From: Thomasclavelia spiroformis
GTDB lineage: Bacteria; Bacillota_I; Bacilli_A; Erysipelotrichales; Coprobacillaceae
Assembly (NCBI GenBank): GCA_016901755.1
Contig: JACJKV010000009.1
Location: 18,391-82,390 of the forward strand
Length of the DNA: 64,000 nt
Direction: 5' to 3'
Positions 54,433 to 63,892 of the stretch are shown here, piece after piece (within the stretch, counting starts at the first letter, position 1; each line of letters opens with the position of its first letter). Below the pieces are notes generated by a model. The model searched no databases and was not told the DNA's origin. It saw nothing but the letters and a program-made list of their open reading frames with translations. Both the position numbers and the translations under genes were made by a program.

Positions 54433-55457
54433 TGAAACTAAGTGAATTTGATTTTGACCTGCCTGAAGAACTCATTGCCCAACATCCTGTCAAGCAAAGA
54501 GATACTTCTCGTTTGATGGTCGTTAACAGAAAAACACAGACAATTGAACATAGACATTTTTATGATATCATTGATTATTTACAGCCTGGTGATGTCCTGG
54601 TCAGAAACAATACCAAAGTCATTCCTGCCAGACTTTTTGGAATCAAAGAGGAAACCAATGGTCACGTTGAAGTTTTACTGCTAAGAGAAATCCAAAAAGA
54701 TACCTGGCAATGTCTTTGTGGTAATGCCCGCATCATCAAGGAAGGTACAGTCATTACTTTTGGTGAAGGTTTACTGAAAGCAAAATGTATAGAAGTCAAA
54801 GATGAAGGTATACGTATATTCGAAATGATTTATGATGGTATCTTTTATGAAATATTAGATCAGCTGGGAACAATGCCTTTACCACCATATATCAAAGAAA
54901 AACTGGAAGATAAAAACCGTTATCAGACAGTCTATGCCAAAATTGAAGGCAGTGCTGCTGCTCCAACGGCTGGTTTGCATTTTACTGATGAAATCAATCA
55001 GAAAATCATCGATAAAGGAATTGAAATACTGGATATCTGTCTTCATGTAGGATTAGGTACTTTTAGACCGGTGAAAGTTGAAAATGTATTAGAACATCAT
55101 ATGCATAGTGAGTACTATATGATTGATGAACCTACTGCCAGTAAACTGAATCAGGCCAAAGCTGAAGGTCGTAGAATTATTGCTGTAGGAACGACATCTA
55201 CCCGTACCTTAGAAGCAAATATGCAAAAATACGGACAATTCACTGCAACGAGTGAAAACACTGATATTTTTATTTATCCTGGATATGAATTCAAAGCCAT
55301 TGATTGCTTAATTACTAATTTTCATTTACCAAAATCAACTTTACTGATGCTTATCAGTGCCTTCGCTTCAAAAGATCTGATTTTCAAAGCTTATCATCAA
55401 GCAATTGAAGAAAGGTATCGCTTCTTCAGTTTCGGCGATAGTATGATGATCTTATGA
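54432..55457 (+). CDS. queA: SAM:tRNA ribosyltransferase-isomerase QueA
   Basis: 341 residues; transfers and isomerises the ribosyl part of SAM onto preQ1-tRNA, making epoxyqueuosine. Typical motifs: [59 protein letters not shown] and TSTRTLEA. One-base overlap with tgt and four-base overlap (ATGA) with queH. No gap for regulation, so made stoichiometrically with its neighbours. Confidence 0.97.
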
Positions 55458-56089
55458 TAAAAATAAACTATGATTTAAAATTCAAAGAAGAATTAGAAAA
55501 AATCAAAGGAACAAAACCAACATTATTATTACATGTCTGTTGTGCTCCCTGCAGTGGTAATGTACTCAAAGAAATATGTCAGCTGTTTGATATTACCATT
55601 TACTATTCTAATTCTAATATCTATCCGGCCAATGAATATCAAAGACGATTTGAAGAACTAAAAGACTTCATCAAACGTTTTAATCAGGATTATGATCAGA
55701 ATATCCAAATCATAGAACAGCCATATGAACCAACCATATTTATGGCAGATATTTCATTACTGAAAGATGAACCAGAAGGTGGAAAACGCTGTTATATGTG
55801 TTATCGTAAACGTATGGATGATGCCCATCGTTATGCTTCGGTCAATCATTTTGATTATTGGACAACCGTATTAAGTGTCTCACCGCATAAAAACAGTCAA
55901 TGGATCAATGAAATTGGTGCCAGTTTTAAAAATGATCATACAAAATTTTTATTTAGTGATTTCAAAAAAAATAATGGATACCTGAAATCTGTTCGTTTTG
56001 CTGAAACATATAATTTATATCGTCAGAATTACTGTGGTTGTCTGTATTCTTACAGAGATATGCTGCAAAGAGATAAGAACAAGGATTAA
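55454..56089 (+). CDS. queH: Epoxyqueuosine reductase QueH
   Basis: 211 residues; the iron-sulfur reductase that finishes queuosine, a non-homologous substitute for cobalamin-dependent QueG. Conserved Cys: [10 protein letters not shown] (residues about 29-34), CYMCYRKRM and YCGCLYS, giving cluster and second-metal ligands. Using QueH removes a need for B12. Last gene of the operon, followed by a perfect terminator. Confidence 0.95.
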   Translation: MIKINYDLKFKEELEKIKGTKPTLLLHVCCAPCSGNVLKEICQLFDITIYYSNSNIYPANEYQRRFEELKDFIKRFNQDYDQNIQIIEQPYEPTIFMADISLLKDEPEGGKRCYMCYRKRMDDAHRYASVNHFDYWTTVLSVSPHKNSQWINEIGASFKNDHTKFLFSDFKKNNGYLKSVRFAETYNLYRQNYCGCLYSYRDMLQRDKNKD

Positions 56090-56107
56090 TCCTTGTTCTT
56101 ATTTTTT
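56075..56107. terminator. Bidirectional terminator, queH / histidine kinase
   Basis: AAGAACAAGGA-TTAA-TCCTTGTTCTT and T-run; perfect arms, overlapping both stops. Confidence 0.92.
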
Positions 56108-57402
56108 GTAATTATAAAACTAACTCCATTTCCCTTATTAACAGCCGTAACTTTGAATCCATACATGGTCACGGTCTTATATACAATAGACAACCCTAAA
56201 CCAAACTGTCCTTTATTTCCTGTTTCATAAGGCTGAAACAGCAGATCGGGATTTTCCACATCAATAGGTTCCCCATCATTAAAAATTTCTAAGAAATTTT
56301 CCTGTAAAATAATTTTAATTTCACTCTTTACATAACGAAAAGCATTTTCAATAATATTTTCAATACAGATACGCCAGTGATCTTCCAATCCTTTAAATTC
56401 TACATCTTCCAGTTCAGTAACAATTTTAATATCCTGATGTAAACTTTGCATTTGCATGACCAGGTGTTCGATCAGCTGTTTCATATGACATGTATCATCA
56501 CCAATATGTTCACTATAATAATCAAGGCGATTTAAATAAAGCAGACTACGAACCTTTTTTTCTAAACGATTACTGTTTTCAAGAATAACATCAACGGAAG
56601 AATCTTTATCCCCATAAGGATAAACATCATCTTTGATGCTTTGGGCATAAGATTGAATGATCGCAATTGGTGTTTTCAGATCATGAGAAATATTATGAAT
56701 CATTTCTTCTTTGATTTCATTCTGGCGGTCAATTTCTTCTTTCATCTCCACTAACGAAGAAGAAAGAATACCAATTTCATCTTTACGTTTAATATGCAGG
56801 GTACTTTCTCTGTCATTTTTTATATCATTGATATATCCTCTGATCTGTTTTAAAGGTTTGATCAAAGAAGAAACCCATAAAAACAGGAGCGCTGCCACAA
56901 TTAACAGAATACCGTAAAAGATATAAATGATCTGTTCATTAAGATTTTTTATCAGATTTTTACTGTAATCGCTGTAAACCAGTGAAACTATGTATTTACT
57001 GGAATTAACTTTTTTGATCTGATAATAAATAGTCTGATCATTGAGTTTCACTTTATTTCTGGCTGAAACCTGATCTTTATCAATCATCTTATATAGCTGT
57101 TCACTAAAAGCTAATGTCAGTTCTCTTTCTTTTTTTGGTGAAATGTTTTGTGAAAGATAAAGCGTATCAGTCGTGATATTATATGTAAAATGATAAATCT
57201 GTTTATCACTTTCTCCATATACTGGAGAAAAGTGATAAGAGTAAAAGTCTTCCAGCGATCTGTCTAAAATATCATACATTTCATCATCAATAACTGCTGA
57301 CAGGTTATGGTCGATCAGCGGCAAAAAGACAAACAGAATCATGATCGCGATAGCTGAAAAAATAACGATCAGCTGTTTTTGTAAAGAGATTCTGGTAAAC
57401 AT
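56086..57402 (-). CDS. Sensor histidine kinase
   Basis: 438 residues. First membrane segment (LIVIFSAIAIMILFVFLPLI), ectodomain to about residue 160, second segment (YIFYGILLIVAALLFLWVS), HAMP, then HisKA with phospho-acceptor His240 in HNISHDLKTPIAI and the ATPase domain (IENIIENAFRYVK, FNDGEPID, GQFGLGLSIVYKT). It phosphorylates the response regulator encoded one base upstream in the same operon. The stimulus is unknown; regulation of the neighbouring glmM-cda envelope genes is possible. Confidence 0.94.
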   Translation of the reverse strand: MFTRISLQKQLIVIFSAIAIMILFVFLPLIDHNLSAVIDDEMYDILDRSLEDFYSYHFSPVYGESDKQIYHFTYNITTDTLYLSQNISPKKERELTLAFSEQLYKMIDKDQVSARNKVKLNDQTIYYQIKKVNSSKYIVSLVYSDYSKNLIKNLNEQIIYIFYGILLIVAALLFLWVSSLIKPLKQIRGYINDIKNDRESTLHIKRKDEIGILSSSLVEMKEEIDRQNEIKEEMIHNISHDLKTPIAIIQSYAQSIKDDVYPYGDKDSSVDVILENSNRLEKKVRSLLYLNRLDYYSEHIGDDTCHMKQLIEHLVMQMQSLHQDIKIVTELEDVEFKGLEDHWRICIENIIENAFRYVKSEIKIILQENFLEIFNDGEPIDVENPDLLFQPYETGNKGQFGLGLSIVYKTVTMYGFKVTAVNKGNGVSFIITKNKNKD

Positions 57403-58055
57403 CAGTCTAAACGATATCCAAACCCGTAAATTGTTCTGATATTGATATCAGGCAATTTTTTTCTTAGTCTTCTTAATGTATCATCCACGACTCTGTCACT
57501 GCCAAAATAATTTTCATCCCATACTTTAGACAAAACCTGTTCTCGGGAAATAGCTAAGCCTTTGTTGTTAATAAAATAAACCAGTAATTCATATTCTTTT
57601 GTTGTCAGCATTATTTCATCATTGCTGTGGAATACTCTTCTTTTTTCTAAATCAATATCATATCCATCAATACGAATGCGGGATGGATTATCATACGCTC
57701 TTTTTAAAAGATTATTGACTCTAAGAATTGTTTCCTTAATATTAAACGGTTTTGTAATATAATCATCAGAGCCTTTTTCTAAACCAATGATACGATCAAA
57801 TTCCTGATCGCGTGCCGACATAAAAATGATCGGCATCTTAGGTTTCAATGCTTTAATTTCGTTAAACAGTTCAAATCCTGAAGCTTTGTCTAACATAATA
57901 TCAATGATCCATAAATGAACATCATCATCTTTATGCAGCAAAGCTTCATCATAAGTATAAAACGAACAGACAATATATCCTTCTTTTTCCAGATATGTTC
58001 TAACTAAATCATTCAGATTTTTTTCATCATCGATAATATTAATTCTAAATTGCAT
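57402..58055 (-). CDS. OmpR-family response regulator
   Basis: 217 residues: receiver domain with Asp52 (WIIDIMLDKASG), acidic pair DDE at 9-11 and Lys in YITKPFN; C-terminal winged helix (LTTKEYELLVYFINNKGLAI, SDRVVDDTLRRLRKKL, IRTIYGFGYRL). The ATG at 58055 follows GAGGTGA at 5 bases. Its stop overlaps the kinase start (TGATG). A long palindrome lies just upstream. Confidence 0.95.
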   Translation of the reverse strand: MQFRINIIDDEKNLNDLVRTYLEKEGYIVCSFYTYDEALLHKDDDVHLWIIDIMLDKASGFELFNEIKALKPKMPIIFMSARDQEFDRIIGLEKGSDDYITKPFNIKETILRVNNLLKRAYDNPSRIRIDGYDIDLEKRRVFHSNDEIMLTTKEYELLVYFINNKGLAISREQVLSKVWDENYFGSDRVVDDTLRRLRKKLPDINIRTIYGFGYRLD

Positions 58056-58082
58056 TATGATCACCTCATTTTCACTATATAT

Positions 58083-58113
58083 AAAATATTGCCATATTAT
58101 ATGGCAATATTTT
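58083..58113 (-). terminator. Terminator of the cdaA-cdaR-glmM operon (or palindromic operator)
   Basis: Perfect arms AAAATATTGCCAT / ATGGCAATATTTT (13 bp, extendable by one) around ATTAT; T4 then AT-rich DNA on the minus strand. It also lies at the promoter position of the two-component operon, so it could be its operator. Confidence 0.65.
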
Positions 58114-58129
58114 GTAATATTATGTGAAA

Positions 58130-59482
58130 TTATCTTTCGATGATAAATCCACGTTCTTTCATCTTTGAAATAATCTTATCTACTGACTGCAGACACATTT
58201 CATTAGTATTTGCTTCTACCATGACTCTGACAACTGGTTCGGTTCCTGATTCTCTAACCAGAACACGACCTTCATCACCTAACTGTGCTTCAACTTCTTT
58301 GATAACTTCCTGTACTGCAGGATCACTTTGTGCTTCTTTTTTATCTCTTACATATACATTTTTCATTAACTGAGGATAAATTTTTACTGGTTCTACCAAC
58401 TGAGCTAAAGTACGTTTACTTTCGATCATTGCTTCCATGATCTTTAATGAAGTTAAAATACCATCTCCAGTAGTTGCATGTTTCGAGAAAATAATATGAC
58501 CAGACTGTTCTCCACCGATACAGTGTCCATTTTTTACCATATTTTCATTAACGTATTTATCTCCTACTGCAGTTTTTTCATATTTAATACCTAATTTATC
58601 TAATGCTTTATACAATCCAATATTAGACATAATTGTTGTAACAATAGTATCATTAGACAATTCACCATGTTCTTTTAAATATTTACCACATACATATAAA
58701 ATCAGATCTCCATCAATGACACGCCCAAATTCATCAACTGCCAAACAACGATCAGCATCCCCATCATAAGCAAAACCAATATCCAATCCTTTTGATTTCA
58801 CCAGTTCCTGTAAAGAACCAATATGTGTTGATCCACAGTTAGTATTGATATTTATTCCATCTGGATCACTATGAATAACATATGTTTTAGCTCCTAAAGC
58901 ATCAAAAACACTTTTTGCCAGATTAGAACTTGAACCATTAGCACAGTCTAATCCTACACGAATATTTTTAAATGCTCTAGTTGGAATTGACATCAGATAT
59001 CCTAAATATCTGTTACGTCCTACTGAATAATCACTGGCACAACCAATACCATCTTTTGTTGCCATTGGAATTTCATCAGTTTCTCCATCAATGTATTTTT
59101 CAACTAATTCTTCAACCTTAGCATCCATTTTATGACCATTAGAATCAATCAGTTTAATCCCATTATCATAATAAGGATTATGTGAAGCAGAAATCATAAT
59201 TCCGCAGTCAAACCCATCAGTTCTGGTAATATAAGCTACTGAAGGAGTTGTTGTAACATGCATTAAAGATACATCTGCACCACTGGCAGTTAAACCAGCT
59301 ACCAATGCATATTCCAGCATGTAAGAACTTCTTCTTGTATCTTTACCAATAACGATTTGAGCTTTATCTTTTCCATGACGGAAATACCATCCCAGATAAC
59401 GTCCAACTTTGTAAGCATGTTCCACTGTCAAAGTAACATTTGCTTCCCCTCTAAAACCATCAGTTCCAAAATATTTTCCCAT
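58130..59482 (-). CDS. glmM: Phosphoglucosamine mutase
   Basis: 450 residues; interconverts glucosamine-6-P and -1-P for UDP-GlcNAc and cell wall. N-terminal GKYFGTDGFRGEAN, phosphoserine loop MISASHNPYYDNG, metal loop FAYDGDADRCLAVD, GGEQSGHII and phosphate loop RESGTEPVVRVM. Third gene of the cdaA-cdaR-glmM operon; GlmM is known to bind and inhibit CdaA in other Firmicutes. AGGAGAGAG precedes ATG. Confidence 0.98.
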   Translation of the reverse strand: MGKYFGTDGFRGEANVTLTVEHAYKVGRYLGWYFRHGKDKAQIVIGKDTRRSSYMLEYALVAGLTASGADVSLMHVTTTPSVAYITRTDGFDCGIMISASHNPYYDNGIKLIDSNGHKMDAKVEELVEKYIDGETDEIPMATKDGIGCASDYSVGRNRYLGYLMSIPTRAFKNIRVGLDCANGSSSNLAKSVFDALGAKTYVIHSDPDGININTNCGSTHIGSLQELVKSKGLDIGFAYDGDADRCLAVDEFGRVIDGDLILYVCGKYLKEHGELSNDTIVTTIMSNIGLYKALDKLGIKYEKTAVGDKYVNENMVKNGHCIGGEQSGHIIFSKHATTGDGILTSLKIMEAMIESKRTLAQLVEPVKIYPQLMKNVYVRDKKEAQSDPAVQEVIKEVEAQLGDEGRVLVRESGTEPVVRVMVEANTNEMCLQSVDKIISKMKERGFIIER

Positions 59483-59494
59483 AAAATCTCTCTC

Positions 59495-60880
59495 CTATTT
59501 TTTTATTGTAATCGTTATTTTGTTTGCACTTGCAAAAGCAAACTGCATCATCTTATCATCAAGTTCAACATCAACCTGAACTTCATGTTTTCCTTTTTCC
59601 AGACCTTCGACATCAATTGAAGCATGAATATTTTCTTCTGTCAAGGCATTAATTTTTTCTGCTTTACCTGAAACCTGAATTGCAACCTGTGAAGTATCAT
59701 TAAATCTGACATTATCAGCATCTCCATTGACGACTTCTATATCAATATTTTCAAAAACCCTGGAAATTGCTGGTACAACTTTAACTGATGCATCAATTTC
59801 ATTAAATGACATTTTATTGACACCAGTTGGTTTGATCAGTTTCAGATCCTTAAAGTTACGATCTGCAGCCAGATCAGTAATATCTATTTTAACTTTAATT
59901 TCATTAATATTTTTCAGTTGTGTTTCACTGCCATAAATTTTCACTTCATCTTTTTTAAACTGTACCGTATCTACGGCGTAGCCTTCGACCGTATTTCCAG
60001 AATATTCAGGAACCAGTGGTACGGTCTTGCTGTAAGTGCTGACTGAACAGTAAGCTTTGACCGATGAAGGGATGATCTGAACATCAAGTTTTTCACCAGA
60101 TCTGTCAAATGCTTCTACTTTACATTCCTGAGTAAATGAATCTTCAACTCCTTCAAGATCAATTAAAGCGCAAACCTGATATATTTTATCAATATTATCC
60201 TGTGATCCCCTTACTTCAACACTTTCATGTTCAATCGAATCTACCGAAACTGAATATTTTTTATCCAGTGTATCTTCATTGATAAATTTATATCCTAAAT
60301 CAAAAGTTTTGGTCACTTTTTGTGAAATCGTAACCGTTACTGTCTGCGGAACAATGAAAACATCAAGATTGGAAGGTAAACCACTGGCATTTAAAGCAAC
60401 CGTGTGTTCTCCTTCTCCTAATCCCGATAAATCAACATATAATCCATAGTCATTAGATAATTTTGCTGTATAAATATCTAATGAACTTCCTACCAATCCA
60501 ATACTTGCCGTTTTAGGCAATCCTGCCACCACAAAGTCATCATCCAGTCCTACTGTTTCAATAGCTACAGAATCAACGACATCACCTGAAGTCGGACTGG
60601 AAAACAAATTATCAACACCACCACTTACAGTAAATACTAACACTCCTGCCAGCAGTAACGACAGTATTTTTACTGATAAGGCTGATTGCAGCATCTTATC
60701 CAATGTCGTATTAATAAAATTCATTATAGTGATAACACCATTGATAATAGTTTCACCTTTTTGACGATCTTCGTTTGATTTAAAAGTACTGCTTTTATGT
60801 TCACTCTTTGATTTTTCACGATTAATGACTTTTAAGAAGAAGTCAGTGGTAGAATCACGACGTTTCCCATCATTTTTCAT
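59495..60880 (-). CDS. cdaR: CdaR, YbbR-domain regulator of CdaA
   Basis: 461 residues. A cytoplasmic N-terminus of about 80 residues, one membrane helix (SVKILSLLLAGVLVFTVSGG), and four YbbR repeats outside (for example FVVAGLPKTASIGLVGSSLD, VEVRGSQDNIDKIYQVCALI, VKIYGSETQLKNINEIKVKI). Known to modulate the diadenylate cyclase. The ATG at 60880 follows GGTGATAATT and overlaps cdaA by 11 bases; the longer form to 60925 lies inside cdaA and lacks support. The N-terminus is longer than in B. subtilis. Confidence 0.92.
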   Translation of the reverse strand: MKNDGKRRDSTTDFFLKVINREKSKSEHKSSTFKSNEDRQKGETIINGVITIMNFINTTLDKMLQSALSVKILSLLLAGVLVFTVSGGVDNLFSSPTSGDVVDSVAIETVGLDDDFVVAGLPKTASIGLVGSSLDIYTAKLSNDYGLYVDLSGLGEGEHTVALNASGLPSNLDVFIVPQTVTVTISQKVTKTFDLGYKFINEDTLDKKYSVSVDSIEHESVEVRGSQDNIDKIYQVCALIDLEGVEDSFTQECKVEAFDRSGEKLDVQIIPSSVKAYCSVSTYSKTVPLVPEYSGNTVEGYAVDTVQFKKDEVKIYGSETQLKNINEIKVKIDITDLAADRNFKDLKLIKPTGVNKMSFNEIDASVKVVPAISRVFENIDIEVVNGDADNVRFNDTSQVAIQVSGKAEKINALTEENIHASIDVEGLEKGKHEVQVDVELDDKMMQFAFASANKITITIKK

Positions 60881-61679
60881 AATTATCACCATCCTCTTCT
60901 TCATCTTTGAACCAGTACAGTTCATTGACCAATGATGCTCTCAGTTCTTTACGTGGAACTTTCTTTAACTCACCATTGATAGCTAATGAAATCGTTCCCG
61001 TTTCTTCTGAAACAACAATGGTTACTGCATCAGTAACCTCACTTATACCAATTGCTGCCCTGTGTCTGGCTCCATATAATGGAGATAAATCCTGATTGGT
61101 TGGCGGGAAAAAAGCTGCTGCACAAATGATCCTGTCATCTTTAATAATAACCGCACCATCATGTAACGGTGTTCCTTCCCAGAAAATCGTATTAAACAGT
61201 TCTGAATTAATATCAGCATTAATCTTCGTTCCCGTATTAATATAATCTATCAGTGACTGTCCACGTTCAAAAGTTATCAACGCACCAGTTTGCGTTTCCG
61301 ACAGCTTAGTTACGGCATCTACTATTTCTTTTAAAATATATTCTTTCTGATCTTTTGATAAATGATGTTCCAGTTTAGTTTGACCCATTTTTTCCAGCAA
61401 AGAACGAATTTCTGGCTGGAAAATAACCACGATAGCTACAATTCCCCAGGTCAGGATCGTATCAACCAGATATCCCATCGTTGATAAACCTAGAATACTG
61501 GTTACCAGTTTCAGCATTAAAATGATCAGTACCCCTTTAAACAGCTGCATCGTACGCATATTCTGCTTAAACATACTAATCACTATATACAAAACATACC
61601 ATACCAAAAGCACATCTAAAATGGTCCTTACAATATTGACTAATAATGATAAATCAAAATTAATAGTCCCAATCATCAT
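60870..61679 (-). CDS. cdaA: Diadenylate cyclase CdaA
   Basis: 269 residues; makes cyclic di-AMP from two ATP. Three N-terminal membrane helices (IVRTILDVLLVWYVLYIVIS, LFKGVLIILMLKLVTSILG, TILTWGIVAIVVIFQPEIR) and a DAC domain with LHDGAVIIKD and GARHRAAIGISE, the two catalytic motifs. c-di-AMP controls potassium uptake and turgor. First gene of the operon with cdaR and glmM. The ribosome site is weak (AGGCGAT, 4 bases from ATG). Confidence 0.97.
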   Translation of the reverse strand: MMIGTINFDLSLLVNIVRTILDVLLVWYVLYIVISMFKQNMRTMQLFKGVLIILMLKLVTSILGLSTMGYLVDTILTWGIVAIVVIFQPEIRSLLEKMGQTKLEHHLSKDQKEYILKEIVDAVTKLSETQTGALITFERGQSLIDYINTGTKINADINSELFNTIFWEGTPLHDGAVIIKDDRIICAAAFFPPTNQDLSPLYGARHRAAIGISEVTDAVTIVVSEETGTISLAINGELKKVPRKELRASLVNELYWFKDEEEDGDNYEK

Positions 61680-61700
61680 ATCGCCTACTTTCCTATAAGT

Positions 61701-61729
61701 ATTATACTTGAATATCCAGCAATTATAAA
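61701..61729 (-). promoter_or_regulatory. Promoter of cdaA-cdaR-glmM
   Basis: Minus strand TTTATA, 17-base spacer, TATAAT. Confidence 0.6.
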
Positions 61730-61825
61730 GCCTTTACCTTTATTAATAAAACGCACTTTTCTCAAAAATTCTCATTTTATTTTATTATCATATCATGAAA
61801 TTAATCATGTAAAAACAATAAACCA

Positions 61826-61834
61826 TGTTATAAT
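61826..61834 (+). promoter_or_regulatory. Extended -10 promoter of the phospholipase C-like gene
   Basis: TGTTATAAT (TGn-TATAAT); the -35 (CATGTA) is poor. It covers the in-frame ATG at 61833, so the later start is preferred. Confidence 0.55.
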
Positions 61835-61865
61835 GAAAATGTTTTATATAGAAAGAGGTGATTAC

Positions 61866-62636
61866 ATGCCGGCAGGTTATGCTCATTATATTTTTGGTCA
61901 GAAAGTACTGAATGCTTTACAGCCACCTTACCAGCAAATCATTAAAAACAATATCGATCTCTATAATATTGGTGTTCATGGTCCCGATATACTGTTTTAT
62001 TATAATGCTCCAGTAAGCAATAAAGTCAAACAGCAAGGTAATACCATGCATCAAAAAGCGGCCTATGATTTTTTTAAGACTGCTCAAAATATCATAAAAA
62101 GCAAGCCAGATGAAGCTTCAATAGCCTATCTTTATGGCTTTATTACCCATTTTGTTCTTGATCACAGCTGTCATCCTTATATTGCTGTAAAACAGCGGGA
62201 ACTTGATTTAACGCATAGTGAAATCGAATCAGAATTAGATCGCAGACTGCTTGTCAATAATCATCTTGATCCCTTAAGAACAAGCCTCATCGATCATATT
62301 CATCCCCGTCATGAAATCAGTAAAACAATAGCCCCATTTTTCCAGCTGGATGAAAAAACCATCTACAAAACCCTGAAAGATCTGCGATTTTACTTAAACT
62401 GGATCAAAGCTCCAGGTAAAATCAAACGTACTTTTGTTTTACTGTGTATGAAAGCAGGCGGAATATATGATGAATATCATGGTCTGCTTATTAGTTATGA
62501 AGCCAATCAGAAATGTGAAAAATGCATTCAGGAATTAACACAAAACCTTGACCGTCAGGTTATGAGCGCAAAATGGCTCATTGAAACTTTTATGGAACAG
62601 CCATTAGATGACATCTACCATTTTAATTTTGAATAG
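61866..62636 (+). CDS. Zinc-dependent phospholipase C family protein
   Basis: 256 residues. MPAGYAHYIFGQKVLNAL, NIGVHGPDILFYYN, FITHFVLDHSCHPYI and the spaced His/Asp/Glu residues match the all-helical zinc phospholipase C/S1-P1-like family. No signal peptide, so a cytoplasmic, poorly characterised branch. The ATG at 61866 follows AGAGGTGATT. The transporter gene starts 8 bases downstream, so they are co-transcribed. Confidence 0.85.
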   Translation: MPAGYAHYIFGQKVLNALQPPYQQIIKNNIDLYNIGVHGPDILFYYNAPVSNKVKQQGNTMHQKAAYDFFKTAQNIIKSKPDEASIAYLYGFITHFVLDHSCHPYIAVKQRELDLTHSEIESELDRRLLVNNHLDPLRTSLIDHIHPRHEISKTIAPFFQLDEKTIYKTLKDLRFYLNWIKAPGKIKRTFVLLCMKAGGIYDEYHGLLISYEANQKCEKCIQELTQNLDRQVMSAKWLIETFMEQPLDDIYHFNFE

Positions 62637-62644
62637 GAGAGACT

Positions 62645-63868
62645 ATGAATAAAAAACTAACTAGAATTGAAAAGTACTGGATCTTATATGATGTTGGCAA
62701 TTCAGCCTTTGTCTTGCTGATAGCAACTATTTTGCCTATCTATTTCAATCATTTAGCTTCTTTAGCTCATATCAGTGAAGTTGATTATCTGGCATATTGG
62801 GGATATGCCTCTTCACTTACGACCATAATCGTTGCGATTATTGGTCCAATATTGGGATCCATTGTTGATACCAAAGGCTATAAAAAACCAATATTTACTA
62901 TTTCCATGATGATTGGTGTGCTAGGTTTAGCTGCTTTATCTGTTCCTCGATCATGGATCATCTTTCTGGCAGTCTTTGTAATAGCCAAAGTTGGCTATTC
63001 AGCCAGTTTGATTTTCTATGATTCGATGCTGATCGATATTACCAGTCATGAACGTATGGATTATGTTTCTTCCCAAGGATACGCCTGGGGCTATATTGGC
63101 AGCTGTATTCCTTTTATTATCTCTTTGGTAATAGTATTATTTTATAACAATATGGGTATTTCCTTTGTCATGGCGATGACTCTGGCCTTTTTGATCAATG
63201 CTTTATGGTGGCTAATCGTTACGATTCCGTTATTAAAAAACTATCAGCAAAAACATTTTGTAGAAAAACCTGAACATCCGGTAAAAGAAAGTTTTATTCG
63301 CCTCAAAAATACCTTTAAAGATATTAAGAAACATAAAAAGATTTTCATGTTTCTGCTGTCCTTCTTTTTTTACATAGATGGGGTCTATACCATCATTGAT
63401 ATGGCGACTGCTTACGGCACTGCTTTAGGTCTTAACACAGAAGGTTTACTTCTGGCACTGCTTTTGACCCAAATCGCTGCCTTTCCCTTTGCTTTGCTGT
63501 TTGGTACGTTATCTAAAACCATACAAACACAAAAGCTGCTGCAGTTTTGTATTCTCGCCTATACTGGCATCGCCATTTTTGCGATCCAGCTGGATAAACA
63601 GTGGGAATTCTGGCTGCTGGCTGTACTGGTAGGTATGTTTCAAGGCGCAATCCAGGCTCTTTCCCGTTCATATTTTGCTAAAATCATTCCAGCTGAAAAG
63701 TCAGGTGAATTCTTTGGCATCTTTGATATCTGCGGTAAAGGTGCTGCCTTTGTGGGAACAGCATTAGTAGGACTGCTGGCTCAGTTAACAGGCCAGATGA
63801 ATTTAGGAATCGCCGCTATTAGTATCATGTTTATGATCGGTTTCATCATTTTTAATAAAATAAGCTAA
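62645..63868 (+). CDS. MFS transporter, Atg22/UMF1-like
   Basis: 407 residues with about 12 membrane helices. The N-terminal KYWILYDVGNSAFVLLIATI and the loop LGSIVDTKGYKKPIF mark the Atg22-like (UMF1) branch of the major facilitator superfamily, related to yeast vacuolar amino acid exporter Atg22. Bacterial substrates are not known. AGGAGAG precedes the ATG; a clear terminator follows. Confidence 0.9.
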   Translation: MNKKLTRIEKYWILYDVGNSAFVLLIATILPIYFNHLASLAHISEVDYLAYWGYASSLTTIIVAIIGPILGSIVDTKGYKKPIFTISMMIGVLGLAALSVPRSWIIFLAVFVIAKVGYSASLIFYDSMLIDITSHERMDYVSSQGYAWGYIGSCIPFIISLVIVLFYNNMGISFVMAMTLAFLINALWWLIVTIPLLKNYQQKHFVEKPEHPVKESFIRLKNTFKDIKKHKKIFMFLLSFFFYIDGVYTIIDMATAYGTALGLNTEGLLLALLLTQIAAFPFALLFGTLSKTIQTQKLLQFCILAYTGIAIFAIQLDKQWEFWLLAVLVGMFQGAIQALSRSYFAKIIPAEKSGEFFGIFDICGKGAAFVGTALVGLLAQLTGQMNLGIAAISIMFMIGFIIFNKIS

Positions 63869-63892
63869 AAACGAGGAAAATACCTCGTTTTT
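63867..63892. terminator. Bidirectional terminator at the right end
   Basis: AAAAACGAGG-AAAATA-CCTCGTTTTT; serves the MFS gene and the convergent partial gene. Confidence 0.88.

Noticed and set aside
60881..60925. Longer CdaR start
   Set aside because: It lies entirely within cdaA and adds residues without similarity; the inner ATG has GGTGA.
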